A stretch of 64,000 nucleotides of DNA from Suillus spraguei (GCA_016800925.1 JABCPU010000353.1:1-64000), one strand, 5' to 3'; positions 22,394 to 35,364 are shown, numbered from the stretch's first letter. Made by a program: numbers and translations. Notes: generated by a model from the letters alone, not told the origin.

Positions 22394-23196
22394 CTAATCT
22401 AAACACAGTGAAGAGGACTCCACTCCCCTGCCTCTCTTCAATCTCTGTAGCATGTCAGTGTACATCTTCACCTCTGCCATCTTCTCATGGATACCCTCAT
22501 CTTGCTCCTCCATCAATGCTACCAGGCGTGCTTGAATCATCTTAAGTCCCATCACTGATGGGCCTGATGAGTCATTTACCTCCTCAGGAAGAACCAAGCC
22601 ATCATCCTCAACTCCATTTTCCATCCAATGCTGGTAGTGAATGACACAGGACCTCATGATCTGACCCCATTGCCATGGTTCATTTGGAATTTTGGTGTGT
22701 CCCATCCACCATGGAGTATCATAGCTGGGAATAATCCGGGATGGATGTCCCGGAGCTGCGACATCATCAAACTGACATAGGTGGGATGAAAAGATGTGGT
22801 CTGGAACAGTGTTCCAGGTGAGCATGGGATACAATGTCAGGACATGAGCGACGGGGCTTGGAACAACAGAAACAATGTTCCTTGCAGCTGAGTACTGCAG
22901 GAGTGGTGTAACAAATGTCTGTTGGAAATCTCAGCATTGCCCGAAAAAGTCAGCCGGTCATCCGGTAATCAGTCACTTACATTGATCTCCCATTGCAACC
23001 CGGCTTTAAAGTACATGATCCGGGCAGAAGAGGGAGGGTTGTTAGTAGCCTCCATCTGATATTGAGAGATACATGCGCGGATGCGCGATGCAGCCATATT
23101 CAAAGTACAAGAAATATCTTGAAGGTTCAGCTTCACGGGTTGCCAGTGATGTCCAGTATTTGGAGTGCCAGATGTGGATGCAGGAGTTTCAGGCAT
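22394..23196 (-). CDS. KDZ-element accessory gene, unknown function
   Basis: It has two exons: ATG at 23196 (MPETPASTSGTPNTGHHW) running to a donor near 22975, then an exon from about 22920 to TAG at 22394 with HVLTLYPMLTWNTVPDHIF, a Trp-rich stretch (WWMGHTKIPNEPWQWGQIM) and a C-terminal coiled-coil-like helix (QARLVALMEEQDEGIHEKM). No domain recognised. It lies downstream of the transposase on the same strand, 170 bp away. It is probably a lineage-specific passenger of KDZ elements. Splice sites are inferred. Confidence 0.5.
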
Positions 23197-23367
23197 GGCT
23201 AATGCAAGAGTGTGACGCTGGGAATGACACTGACAGATGGTGAAGAGCTGATGATATGAGTCACTGATGGATGGATTAGAGATTCAAACTCCAACATGGG
23301 CTGACCTGGACAATTCCCGGGACTCAATGTTTGGGTGTCAAATATGCGTTTCATCAGCAAAACAAAT

Positions 23368-26300
23368 TCATTCATGTGCACCATCGATCAACGAGGGCTG
23401 CAGGTCTTGAAATGCTGCCTGTGCATCCTGAGCTAGTAAGGAATACATTTGAGACTGCCTTCCGGCATAGCATGCATGACCCGGAAGTTGTTTCAACAAT
23501 GATTCCTGCATCCGGGCACCCCATTGGGTTGCCTTCCACAAGAAAAAGTTGCACGTCCAATCCATCTCTGATTGCACCAATGATATTTCTTCCATCCATT
23601 GATCCCATAGTGCCTTTGCCCGAAGCCAATGAACTCGGTAAACTTGGGATGGGTCCTGTCAGCTCACCATGGAATATATCAAGCATGCCTGAACTCACAT
23701 TCCTCATTCCATGAATTTTCTGGACCCTCCATGTCGACTTCCACTGACCAGAACCAAGCGAGGGACTCGTTTCGCTGACCTTGGGCATTTGGATCACCGA
23801 CGGCAGTGCTGATTTTGAGCTGCTTGCAAAGCAGGGGTTTGTATTTCTGAAGCTGGTCTGGCCCCGGCTCAAGTTGTATCATTTGCTTCCTGGTTTTTGT
23901 ATATATACTGGCATGTAGGGATACTGCCTGCTGCACTGATGTCACCTGGGACCACGCTCGAGTTTTTAGGGCTTGAGATTTGGCTTGCCTAACTGTTGTT
24001 TGGAACAGGATAGCCTTGTTGCACAAGTGAATGTGGAGATTGTGCAGGGCATCATTGGCCTGCCCTTCACGAAGCGACATCTCCAACGGAATCAGATCCT
24101 CTGCCATACAGCATCTGCAATGTTCAACCCCGAGGTTTGATGGCAATGGAATTATGGTGAGCTCAGGTGAGTTTGTCCATGCATCAGATGTCTCAGTGAA
24201 ATCTGCCGGGTCATCATCGATATCATCAAGAATATCTATGTTCAAGTCGTCAGGATCGTCATCTGCATCAAATCCCTCTCCAAGATGCGTAAGAGCAGAC
24301 TGAGTGAATTCATCTATCTGGCCTTGGATACGATCGCGTTGCCGGGCAATATCTAATCTCTGTGTCTCCGTCGATCGTCTTCCAATTCTGCGGACCTCGA
24401 TGAGCAATGCAATTTGAGCCTCTTCAATTGCCAACCCAATGGATATCCATGTTGCCACAGATCTGCGAGAGGGTGCTGCATGACGGGCATTGCCCGCTTC
24501 TAGTAGTCTAAGCTCGATCTCCTTTTTGCTTGGTGCTAAGTGAAAAATGAATTTGGAGCTCCATGGAGACAAAGAATGTTAACTTACCCTTCTTGATATT
24601 GATTTCATATAAATCCATCGCCGCAGGATCCCTGATTCTCTTGGACTGAGCGACCATCTCACTGGCTAACCATTGTGTCTTTAAATTGCCGGGTGCAGCT
24701 TCATCAAGTCTGTCGAAAGCCTTGCCACTTTTGGCGATGCCATTCTTCGCCAGCTTGTATTTCCGGCAAAGAGTCCTTTTCATGCAGATCATCTTGCAGA
24801 AATTGGAATTGTTCATCTGATAATCAAGACATTCCTTTCGGTGTGGGGATGACATTCCCCGAGCGGCAGGGGAAATCAGGTTGAGACGCGCCCATAGGGT
24901 CTCCATGATCTCTCCATCAATCCGGCCAATGCCTTCAATAAAATTCGAAGCATATCGGACATAGCAACTGTCCTGATGTCCATGCACATGCCACAACCCA
25001 ATTCCAGGAATGATGGTCAGTTCCGGTACCATGTCAAGGTATCGGCTTCGATCCACCCGAACACGAAAGTGCTTGTTGTATTGACAATTGATGTCATAGA
25101 AGGTGACAGCCCTGGTAATGCCTTCCATGTTGTGCTGGGCAGCCTCACAAATGGCGTAGTCCATGTTCATTTGTCTGCAAATGATGCATGGTCAACTAGT
25201 GAATGTCGATTGGCATGTTTGGCTTGCCTTTCCCCTTTCTGAAAATCAACCATCGAGTGAGGGACAAAGCACCCATGCCGGCGCAGGCAACTCCCCCGAT
25301 TCCTGTGGACTCGAGCTTGTGCCGCGCCGCATTTGCTTGATTGACGCCCGGTGATTGTTGCAGCTCGATTTTTCTACCGTGTCAGCAGCCTCCGCAAGAT
25401 GCATTTTATACCTGTCCTTTCCGACCATGAATCCAAGCCCATCTGAAAGCCAAACTTCATCGAGGGGATTAATGGATGCAGGTGTTCAGCTTTGAAATTT
25501 CCGTCCATCACAAATGACCGGGTGTATTTCCAGCTTGGAGTTCTTATCATCGCCGAGTTCACTTCGGTATTGAACATGACTCACTCATCAAGTGATTCAT
25601 CCCCTGACAAAGATACATTAATCCCAGGCTGAGGACATGCCGGGCAAAATAATGCAAGATCTCCTGCGTTCGGGATGTCAGAACGATGGCCATAGCCATG
25701 CCATTTCATGGTCTTCAACTGCCTCCACTGTCGAGCACTCTCATGAGCTCTCTGTATCGATCCTTGCCACGGCCTGTGTCAACATCATGTCCTTTAGATG
25801 AAGCACAAATAGCATTACCGGAACAAGGTGTGGAAACATGCTCGAGGTCATTCGCCGGAGCTTACTGTAATAGTTCATTGCGGAGGTGCCGCATTCAAGG
25901 TTGTCCAATAGAAAATCATCCAGCACTCCGAAGGTAAACACGGTCTTCGGCCTGTTAAACGATGCAGGGAAAAATCCATGCCGAAACATTTGAATGTCCG
26001 GACTCATGGCATTTGGACAATCACAGCAGCGAACCTCGAGGCGGTGAACTCCGGACTTGTCAACGATGACCATGGTGTTTTCCTTCAGCTGGAACTCAGG
26101 TCCCGACACAGACGGAAGATCTTCGGGCTCAAGCTGGTCTTCAGGTTCATCTCCTTCGAACAAATCCCACCTATCTGTGAGCACCGGACATTGCTTGCCA
26201 TCATGCCCAAGGTGTATGGTGAGTCCGACATGAGCGAGACAACTCCGCTCGAAGAATTGACCATTCCATTGACTGATCCAGTGGAAAGGATTGCAACGAT

Positions 26301-26705
26301 GTTGACTCCTGCAACAGCCCGTGCAATAGAGAGGCTCGCCAAGACAATCTTGACATTTGTAGACCCCATCCTGGTGGCAGATGATGCATCTCCTGTCTTC
26401 TGGTGGAGCTTCTCAATCCAGGAGGTGATGCAGATATGATTCCTGCCTTGGCAGCCATTGCCTGAGGTAGTCATTTTGACTCTGCATTTTTTATATTGAG
26501 CTATAGTTTGAATGACACTCCAACATTTAACATGAACTTGCCATGGTTTTTGGGAGTTGCAATGGCTCAAATGAGCCTTGGTCTTGCTCGTAAGTATTGT
26601 CAGGAAAGTCATCCCAAGGAGGTGGTGCCTGAACAGGCTGAAGTGTTGGTGATTCTGGGGGAGAGTGAGGCATGGACCTGTAGGCTCGTCATCTTGTGCT
26701 TGCAA
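23368..26705 (-). pseudogene. CxC/KDZ (Kyakuja-Dileera-Zisupton) transposase with an in-frame stop
   Basis: Multi-exon on the minus strand. The N-terminal cysteine cluster is CIICHQDGVYKCQDC and ECLYCTGC-like (GEPLYCTGCCRSQHRC, about 26380-26300), the CxC2-type zinc-binding domain of KDZ transposases. The catalytic part has FVMDGNFKAEH (about 25490), TFYDINCQYNKHF (about 25090), GLWHVHGHQDSC and FIEGIGRIDGEIMETLWARL (about 24990-24890), then a helical C-terminus with YRVHWLRAKALWDQWMEE (about 23640) and a stop at 23368. An intron at about 23694-23640 has good borders. A TGA at 26413-26415 just upstream of the cysteine cluster (LLD-stop-EAPPE) would be CGA in an intact gene. Whether transcription could start below it is unclear, so the copy may or may not be dead. 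Confidence 0.85.
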
Positions 26706-27033
26706 GTGGGACCTTGACCCAAATCTTTCTACCTTTGCTGCCCCTTGCTTCTACCCTGTGGGATTTTTGCAATGGGGTGCATCTACCTATCTTCATCTTA
26801 TTTTATAATGCTAATGTTGCAAGCAAAGCATCTGCTCAGGTGGAATGAATTTTTATTACATTGTGGTGTCATACTGTCCTGCCGACTCATTACAAATTTA
26901 TGTCCATTTATGGCTTCGGGACCAATATAGCTCAATTAAGCTACTGTTAGGCTTTTGTCAAAGATCAACTTCTGACAATTCGTTCATACTTCCACCTTGC
27001 TTATCCTCAGCCCATTCTGCAATTTGATTCACC

Positions 27034-28893
27034 ATGGCAAGGACGGGTCATTCCACTCACATGACTTCCGGCAGAAATAGGGCACGTCAACCACAGACAC
27101 AGAAGCTCACGGAAAACGAAATTTCGGAGTTGAAGAACTACCTTCCTGAGTGGACCGCGGCCAAAAGGGGTGAGAAGCGAGGGGTTTTCACTGCAATTGC
27201 CAGGGCAGCCAGGTTGTTTGCTCCTAAAGTCGACCAAGGACAATGGAAAAAGAGGAAGCAGGTGATGCATCTTCGTTGTGTTGAAAAACTACAATTTTAA
27301 CATCTTATTCTTCCATCAACTCTCAGATGTATAAGACTTGGTTGTTCAACAACAAGAAAAGAAGGAAAGGAAGGACATGATAAAGTATGGGAGGAAATGG
27401 ACGCCTAGGATGGTGGTCTACCAGCAGAAGCGCGAAGAGGTGCTAAAGAGGATTGAGGACGAGTCCGGGGCAAAGCCGGGAGATCCTGGTATGTTCAAAC
27501 ATTATCAGGGGGCTGTGAAGAGAGTCATGGCTGAATTGGACGATGACAGTTGGAGAAGGCAAAAGAAACAGCGGAAGAATGGTCAAACAGCTTTCCTCCT
27601 CCAGAGATACAAGCAGAAGTTGCTCGTAAGAAGGGACCGGCATATATGGAGCACTTTTCGAAAGAGATGTGGAGGAAATGCGGGATGAGAGTTTTTGTGT
27701 TGTCAGCTTGGAAGAATGAACAGGGAGAGGTTCTGTTGGGGATGTAAGTCAATTGTGTCTGTCATCGCTGATCTTGGATCTCAATATATGTGTGCAGGCA
27801 TGATGATAATGAGGCATTAGGAGATGGGGACAGCTTCATGAAGACAAAGGACTGGGAGGACATTGAGCCAGTATGGCAGGAGTACGCCCAGGAACAGTTC
27901 GGTGAGTGTTTGAACTTTGGATGCAAGAATGAATTTGTTGATCATCACAATGATAGGTGCCGGGGCACAGGACGGAGGACGACAGGTCAAGGGAGGTCGC
28001 AAAAGAGTCAGAAAACCAGCTTTTGAACTCGACACAGATGGAAATGGGATGCCGTTGCTTCCAGACATCACGGAAACAAAACTTGAGGAGAAGAAAGCCA
28101 TAGTCAGGGCGTTTCTTACATCGCACTACAGTGAGTCTTTCGTGGCAACATCCGAGATGTTGCTGAATGCGTGGACACAGGAATATGTTCCGGGAATGAC
28201 AAGGCTGTCGTGCCATGGAGTGCCCTCATACAAAGTCAGGATGACTTTGTGGCAAGGAAGTATCTTCCAGCAGATATTGACCTGAAGGAGCCTTCAAAGT
28301 TGCAAAACTGGGACACGACAGCCTTGCTCAATTTCTGGTATGCTCAGCAGGAAACAGGAAAAGATTCAACATTCCTGTTCAAAGCATGGAAGAACAAGGA
28401 TGGGGACATGGTACCATCTGTGGTATCCGGCAAGTCGCCATCGCATCTGACTCGTCAAGTGAGAATGCAGCAGAGTGGAACTCTCTGAAGGCCCCGGGAT
28501 CCATCAACCGAAGCTGAGAGTGATACTGACAGTGAAACTCATGACAAGGAGGATGACATTGATGATGACTCGGCTGATGGTCAATCCCCACTGAAGAAAC
28601 CCAGACAAATAGCACACCCATCTTCAGCACCCAAGGAGACAGAAGTTCCATGTTCAATGCCGGAGCCTCGCCTGGCCAGGCCGGCCAAGGCAGGTGAACT
28701 TTTGACATCACGGATGGGCGACCTCCTGGCCGGGTTGACTGAGGAAGTGGAAGAGAGGAACGCATCGCCGGAACCAAGGAGTATACAGGGCAAGAAAGCT
28801 GTCATTGAACCATCCGCAAGGACCACCCGGAGTAAGTCTCAAAAGCCGGTAGAGAGTACACTTCGAGTAACCAGGGCAAGGGGAAGGAAATAA
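27034..28893 (+). CDS. KDZ-element accessory gene, transposon-associated lineage-specific family
   Basis: ATG at 27034 (MARTGHSTHMTSGRNRAR). Exon 1 ends at about 27261. The following exons contain GRKWTPRMVVYQQKREEV, EKAKETAEEWSNSFPPPEI, GPAYMEHFSKEMWRKCG, then (about 27800-28130) DWEDIEPVWQEYAQEQFG and RKRVRKPAFELDTDGNG, and a C-terminal part with ADIDLKEPSKLQNW and a basic tail ending GRK before TAA. Proteins of this type are scattered through Agaricomycete genomes near transposons and have no known activity. Two single-base frame changes (near 27370 and 27548) lie inside otherwise good coding sequence. Divergent from the transposase, start to start about 330 bp, so the two may share a promoter region. 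Confidence 0.6.
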
Positions 28894-28999
28894 TGTACAT
28901 ATACCAAACTGCCCCATGTTTACCACATTTTCATCATTTGTCACACTTCTCAAAACACAGTGTCCCACTTCCAAAATGTTGAATCCTAAGCACCGAGTT

Positions 29000-29365
29000 C
29001 GGACGGCTCCCGATCACTGAGGTCCGGCACCAGGTATCAATCATTGGTAGTTGGTATTAGAGATTAGGGTTTGTGCATCATCTAAAATACATTGGAACTG
29101 TCATTGTTATACATGAAAAATTCAGTGGTTCACATGATGTAAGTATGTGAATGAATATCCAAATATCACGAAACCTGATCACCGAGTTCCGGATGTATCC
29201 CAATCACCGAGCTCCGGACCCTGGGAATCAATAATTGGCTGTTGGAATGTGGACAATTGGGTGTGTGCATCATCTAAAATCAATTGGAAATGTCATTGTT
29301 ATACATGAAAAATTCAGTGGTTCACATGATGTAAGTATGTGGAATGAATATCCAAATATTTACAT
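29000..29365. repeat. direct duplication, two copies of about 180 bp
   Basis: The segment with CACCGAGTTC, GTGTGCATCATCTAAAAT, TTATACATGAAAAATTCAGT and GAATGAATATCCAAATAT occurs at about 29000-29172 and 29182-29362 with roughly 10 percent differences. It lies between two KDZ passenger genes; the second copy reaches the stop codon of the minus-strand gene at 29360. Confidence 0.8.
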
Positions 29366-30367
29366 ATGGGGTTGATCATCACACTTTTCAATGAGGGTAT
29401 CTAATACAAGCAGCAATTCAGAGCTCATCTGTTTGGCCCTTTGCAACCTCCGGAGGTCCATATCAGCTCTTCTGAGTTTGTCGGATGTGTCAGCCCAAGC
29501 CACTCGGAATGGTTGGTCAGCCCGAGGAGTTGATGTACGGTAGGCTCCAGAAGATGGCCATGATGCTGTTGGTAATGGTCCAGGCGATCCAGAATTGATT
29601 CAACTTCAAGAAAATTAGCAGAAAGATACATGATGAACAATTAAATGCTTCACATTCTGTTTGATCATATGACCCTAGGGCATGAACTCCCTAAGCATGG
29701 CATGGCAGGTCTTCATTGTGAGTTCCGGTATGGGGGACTGACGTTTAGGAGGTGTTGCATGTGCTTGGGACATCACATCAACAATAAAAATGAGATGGTA
29801 TGAATGAACTCACCTGGGAATTGCTATTCCTGGGATAGCTGGAGCATCAATCTCAACATCAGCACATTCCGGTGCTTCATCACAATCATAAGATCATCAT
29901 CAGGCCCTAGGTACAAGTCCAGATCGTTGAACAAAGGCAGTTCCTCAGGCTGAGCGGGCATAATGATCTGGATGGATTGAATGAACATCCACAGTTGGAT
30001 ATCTAAATGTGAATGAGAAACCTACCAGGAACTGCATCCAAGACATTCGGAACACCTGATGACCCAGAATCATAGTCGATTCATCATCCGGCCCAAGGTA
30101 TACATCTTCACATGGATCTAATAAATGTCCAGTCAGCTGTAAGATACATCAAAGCAAACACATACCTGATGAAATCCGGGACTCAGTCTCATCATCCGGC
30201 CCAAGGTATACATCATCCAGTGATCTGGTCCATCTCTGGTCAATTGAGAGCTGTACTGAAAGCACAACATACCAGTGAATCCGGGAGTCGGTTGAGTCAT
30301 CCACATCCATTGAGTTGTATTCAGTGACCAGAGGTTCATAAAATCTGACTGCTGGTTGAGATCTCAT
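29360..30367 (-). CDS. small KDZ-element accessory gene with repeated acidic exons
   Basis: ATG at 30367 (MRSQPAVRFYEPLVTEYNS), then an acidic N-terminus. Short exons separated by introns of 25-60 bp repeat a YLGPDDE motif (about 30215-30180, 30110-30075 and, as YLGPDDD, 29925-29895). The last exon (about 29600-29360) encodes VAWADTSDKLRRADMDLRRLQ and a helix, with TAA at 29360. The repeated exons share nucleotide identity (GGCCCAAGGTATACATC on the plus strand), so they arose by exon duplication. I do not recognise the protein. The exon model is tentative. Confidence 0.4.
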
Positions 30368-30585
30368 GATGTCTGATCAACTGATCAAACTGATTGATAA
30401 CTGATAACTTCGAAGTTCAACACATGGCTGGCAACGCCGAAAGTTGAACCAAGGACCAAACAAAGACAAACAATCAACGCTTATCAAGATTGTCCTTCAA
30501 TTGTCTGGTTTCTTTTGAAACTTCATCCAAGTGATCACAGATTTCAAACTTATCTCAAGCTTTTCACATCTTTCAAGTCAATCCA

Positions 30586-32722
30586 AATGTCTACTTCAGT
30601 TGAAACCTCTTTGGCCAGTCTCAAGGCAACCACTGCTCAGATTGTGGGCATCATCGCCGGGGCTCGGCTCATGCCTGCCGGCACTGGCCAAGCCCACCTT
30701 GCTCTGACAGCACAAGTCACTAATCTTGTGGTAAGTACCATTCATGTGTTAATTTTACTTTTGGTTTTTCTAGATCTGGGTAGGCTGAGATTGTCCGGGA
30801 GCATGAGAAAGGGCCTTACATGCCCGGCATCATTGCATCCTGCTCCAAGGAGTTGATGAGAGTCAGGTCCATGACTCCCCGGGTGTGGCCCAACTGGCAC
30901 AGCATCGGTCATGATGACCCCCGGGTGTTGAAACACTCCTGGCGCAGCAAGATTCGCGCCTGGGAGGCGTTAGGTGACCATTCAGGTGATCTCCCTGTCA
31001 TGCCTAACCCTTCCATTGGCCCAATCACTGTGGACCTTCCCTCCCCACCCGTCATCGCCGGCAATGTCGCTGGTTCTTCCACCCACGCCACCTCCGAGCT
31101 CCGGGACAAAGGAAAAGGTAAGGCGGTTGTTGCTGACCCAGAGCCGGAGGTGGAAGGGAGCAGGAAGAGGAAGTCCCCCATGATGTCCGGACACTCTTCC
31201 TCACCTCCGAAGTCGGCCAAGAAGGGTCGCAAGCGGGTCAAGGCAACTCGCCATGTCAAGCAGAATGTGCTTGTGGAGTCGGAAGATGATGAAGACACAA
31301 TTGTTCAGGTATGTCGTCCAGCTCATTGTTTTCATTCTCTCAATTTTCTGTAGCCTATTTCGAGTGGAGTGCCGGCGCTCAACGTTCCCCGGCCTTCCAC
31401 AATTGGTGTAGGGACGCCTCATTCCCCTCGTTCACCACGTTCCCCAAAGAAGCAATTGTTTGGTCCTGCTTCAGTAAGTAATATTTAGTTGTCCGGCACT
31501 TGGAAAAATGCTTATATATCATCAGCTCATTGCCGGCAGTCCACCCAAGGTGATGGTGAGTCATGATTCTTTGTCCGGACCTCCCGCCTGTACTTACCCA
31601 TTGTCAGGCCACCTCCGGCAGTCGTCCGGAGGTTGTGAGACCCCCCAGGCAATGTCCAGCACTCCGGCTGAGGAACCTGCAGTCATGGATACAGGTGATA
31701 TTCTCATTCCCGGCCCAGTGAGTACTCTAATGAATTCCAATGAGTCCATCAACTAATGGAACCCACAGAACAACCCCTGCCATTATTGCACCCAGGAGAA
31801 GTGGCCCTGCGCCACTCGGTTGGACAGGAGGACCCGTGCCCCATGTTTGTCGTGCGTCCGCTGCGCCACCAAGAAGATCAAATGTGTCCCAGCATCCATG
31901 GGATCCCCGCCAAAACGTATTCGAGGGAAGTCAACCACCCGGCAGGCTCGCTCCAGGACACCTTCCAGAGCTCCCTCCAATGCGCCGGCTGCCTCGCAGT
32001 CCAAAGCCCGAACTCGCAGTCAATCTCGTGGCCCCTCCGGCACTCCAGCTGTCCCTGCTGTTACCACACCCAAGGCACAGTCCCGTGGGCGCAGCAAGAC
32101 AATCACTGCCCCCAAGACACCTGCACCTGCACCAGCTTGTGAGTCACCCCAATTGTCTATGACCATCTGACCTTATCTTTCACTTAGCTATTCCGTCTTC
32201 AAGCGCCCCAGTGCCTCGTCCGGCACTCGATGTGCCCATGCCGGATCTCCATTCCATGGCAATTGCGATTCGGGATGGTGCCGCTCGAATTGCTCTTCTT
32301 GAGGCTCGTGTGGCGGAGCAGGATGGTAAGATTGATTCCCTGCAACGCCTCCATGAGGGCCTTCGTCGCAAAGTCATGGACCGGCACCCTTCATTTCCAC
32401 TTCCCGACTCTCCTGTCAATGCAACCTTTTTGCTTGATCAATCCGTCCCCCTGGCCATCTCACCCCTCCCATCTGCACTTGCTCCCCTCATTGACTTGGA
32501 TATGGCAGGAATGGAGCCTCCATCTCCGAAAGTCCAGCCTGCATCTATCATTGAGGGTCTCATATTTGAGCTGAGCCAGATTCAGCCTGAGGGTCCACAA
32601 ACGTCCGGCGAACTTGTGGACCCAGATGATCCGGGCAACCTTGTCCCAGAATATGATTCTGATGATATGGATGTTGAGGTGAAGGTTGAACCCTCTGCTG
32701 ATGAGGGTGAAATGGCTACATA
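30586..32722 (+). CDS. KDZ-element accessory gene with a cysteine cluster and coiled coil
   Basis: ATG at 30586 (MSTSVETSLASLKATTAQIV). Exon 2 (30789-31310) is AEIVREHEKGPYMPG, then a basic Ser/Lys-rich linker (KRKSPMMSGHSSSPPKSAKK) and an acidic end. Further small exons follow. A central exon from 31768 encodes CHYCTQEKWPC then CLSCVRCATKKIKC, a cysteine-rich basic cluster resembling the fungal Zn2Cys6 or related DNA-binding clusters. An Arg/Ser-rich region follows (RSRTPSRAPSNAP). The last exon (from about 32190) has a coiled coil (ARIALLEARVAEQDGKIDSL) and an acidic C-terminus, TAA at 32720-32722. Clean GT/AG introns at 30731 and 31311 support it. Probably a nuclear DNA-binding passenger protein; the target is unknown. 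Confidence 0.6.
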
Positions 32723-32929
32723 ATTGTAGGTTCATAGATGTATATACAATGTTTGAATGAATGTCAGTGCTGGATGCCAAGTCCTGACATCCGGAACTGG
32801 ACAATGGAGATTCACAATTGATATTTCGCGACTTCCGGATATCCAGCTACCTGAAACCACAACACACAATTTAAACAATTTGAAACATCTCTGTCGAGTT
32901 ACCTTGTGCCGGGTGCCGGGTCACATTGT

Positions 32930-34680
32930 GAAACATCATTCCATATATCTGAAGTGCCGAACCCTGGACCCCAGGACCCTGGAGTTGGGACTCATCACCA
33001 TGTGACAGATATCGATCCACATATTTGATGTGCTGAACCCCGAACTCCGGCACTCGGGAGTTAGAACAATATGAGGCAATACAAAGATATTGATTTACAC
33101 ATGTTCAGTGCCGAACCCCGAACTCCGGCACCCGGCACTCGGGACTCGGGCCTTGGAACTTATAACAATGTGAAAGATGTCGATGCACATTTTCTATCAC
33201 TGACCCCCGAACCCCGGCACCCGGGAGTGAGAAACATGTGAGGCAATACCAAGATATTGATTTACACGTTGGGAGTGCCGAACCCCGAACTCCGGCACCC
33301 GGCAGTTGGGAATCTGGACTCGGGACTCATAACCATGTGAAAGATATTGATCCACATATTTAACCACCCAACCCCGAACCCCAGCACCCAGGAGTGAGAA
33401 CATTGTGAGTCAATACAAAGATATCGATGTACACATGTTGAATGCCGAACCCCGAACTCCGGCACCCGGCACTCGGGACTCGGGACGTGGTACTCATAAC
33501 ACTGAGACAGATATCGATCCATATATTTTCACACCTTTACACATGTGGAGTGCCGAACCCCGAGCTCCGGCACCCGGAGCTAGCAACAATGTGAGGCAAT
33601 ACATGAGTTTGATTTACACAAGTTGAGTGCCGAACCGAGCTCCGCACCCGGGAGTTAGCACAATGTGAGGCAATACCATGATATTGATTTACACAAGTTG
33701 AGTGCCGAACCCCGAGCTCCGGCACCCGGGAGTGCACAATGTGAGGCAATACCATGATATTTATTTACACAAGTTGAGTGCCGAACACCGAGTGCCGGCC
33801 GGAGCTCGGGGTTCGCACTCAACTTGTGTAAATCAATATCATGGTATTGCCTCACATTGTGCTAGCTCCCGGGTGCCGGAGCTCGGGGTTCGGCACTCAA
33901 TGTGTAAATCAATATTATGGTATTGCCTCACATTGTGCTAACTCCCGGGTGCCGGAGCTCGGGGTTCGGCACTCAACATGTGTAAATCAATATTATGGTA
34001 TTGCCTCACATTGTGCTAACTCCCGGGTGCCGGAGCTCGGGGTTCGGCACTCAACATGTGTAAATCAATATTATGGTATTGCCTCACATTGTGCTAGCTC
34101 CCGGGTGCCGGAGCTCGGGGTTCGGCACTCAACATGTGTAAATCAATATTGGTATTGCCTCACATGTGCTAGCTCCCGGGTGCCGGAGCTCGGGGTTCGG
34201 CACTCAACATGTGTAAATCAATATTCTGGTATTGCCTCACATTGTGCTAGCTCCCGGGTGCCGGAGCTCGGGGTTCGGCACTCAACTTGTGTAAATCTAA
34301 TGACCTCATGGTATTGCTCACATTGTGCTCGCTCCCAGGTGCCGGAGCTCGGGGTTCGGCACTCAACATGTGTAAATCAATATTATGGTATTGCCTCACA
34401 TTGTGCTAACTCCCGGGTGCCGGAGCTCGGGGTTCGGCAGTCAAAACAATGTGAAAGTCCTCGATCCACATATTGTATGTGCCGAACCCCGAACTCCGGC
34501 ACCCGGCACTCGGGACTCGGGACTTCCGAGCTCCGGCACCCGGCACCCGGCACTCGGCACTCGGCACTCGGGACTTGGTACTCATAATGTGAAAGATCTT
34601 GAGCAACATATTGTCAGTGCTGATCCCTGAACCCCGGCACCCAGCACTCGCCACTCGGACTCAGAACAATGTGAGGCAAT
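32930..34680. repeat. right internal satellite with an inverted block
   Basis: Units of about 75-90 bp (GTGCCGAACCCCGAGCTCCGGC, ACCCGGGAG, AATGTGAGGCAATACC, ATGATATTGATTTACACA). Units before 33797 and after about 34480 run forward; those from about 33800 to 34440 run in reverse complement and are more uniform. The junction centre is the palindrome CCGGCCGG at 33795-33802. The long open frame across 33841-34587 is a consequence of the uniform inverted units and is not a gene. Confidence 0.9.
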
Positions 34681-34699
34681 AGACACCTATTGATCCACA

Positions 34700-34930
34700 C
34701 ATTCTAAGTGCCGAACTCCAAACTCCAAAATCTGGTAGTCTACTATTTAGGGGTTCGCAGTTCGGTACTCTGGCTTTTGCACTTGAGACCGAAAACAGTG
34801 TGAGGCAATAAAATGACTTTGATCTACACATTTTTGGTAGATATCTTTTTCATCTCAAATCTTGAATCTCGAGTGCCGAACCCCAAATCCCGAAATCTGG
34901 TAGTCTACAATTTCGGGGTTCGGTCCTCGG
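34700..34930. repeat. paired hairpin-forming repeats near the right end
   Basis: CCGAACCCCAAATCCCGAAAT followed by ATTTCGGGGTTCGG (34877-34925) can fold on itself, and a variant lies at 34710-34765. A third copy sits at about 22085-22135 at the edge of the left satellite. All share the spacer TCTGGTAGTCTAC or TCCGGTAGTCCAC. Confidence 0.7.
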
Positions 34931-35364
34931 GACTCAGACACATGTCAGGCAACAACAAAACTTTGATCCACACATTTTTGGTAGATGTCTGTTTTGTCTC
35001 AAATCTCGAGTTTCTAGTTTCTAGTTTCGGTACTCTGCACCTGCACCCGGCACTCGGCACTAGATGACTCCACACATGGACTTTAAATCTTTCACCTTGT
35101 GTGTTGTGTTTCGGGTGTCCGGGTATCTGGAATTCAGGAAATCTCTAGTTTGCATCTCCAGTTTTGAGTTCCTGGATTCGGGACTTGGTACCCGGCACCC
35201 GGCACCTCAATTATCGATGAATGTCAGACATGATGAATTCAGGTTTTTGTGCTTCAGGGTTTAGATTTTGGTGGTTGATGGTAGGTATATGCACTCATAG
35301 GGTGCATGTATCCTATGTGTTTGATTCTCTGGTGGCTACATCAGCTGTACGTCTTTATGATACA

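Noticed and set aside
33841..34587. 248-codon open frame with VPELGVRHSTCVNQY repeats
   Set aside because: It is a translation of the inverted satellite block; period and composition follow the DNA repeat, and flanking forward units are not open in this sense. Not a gene.
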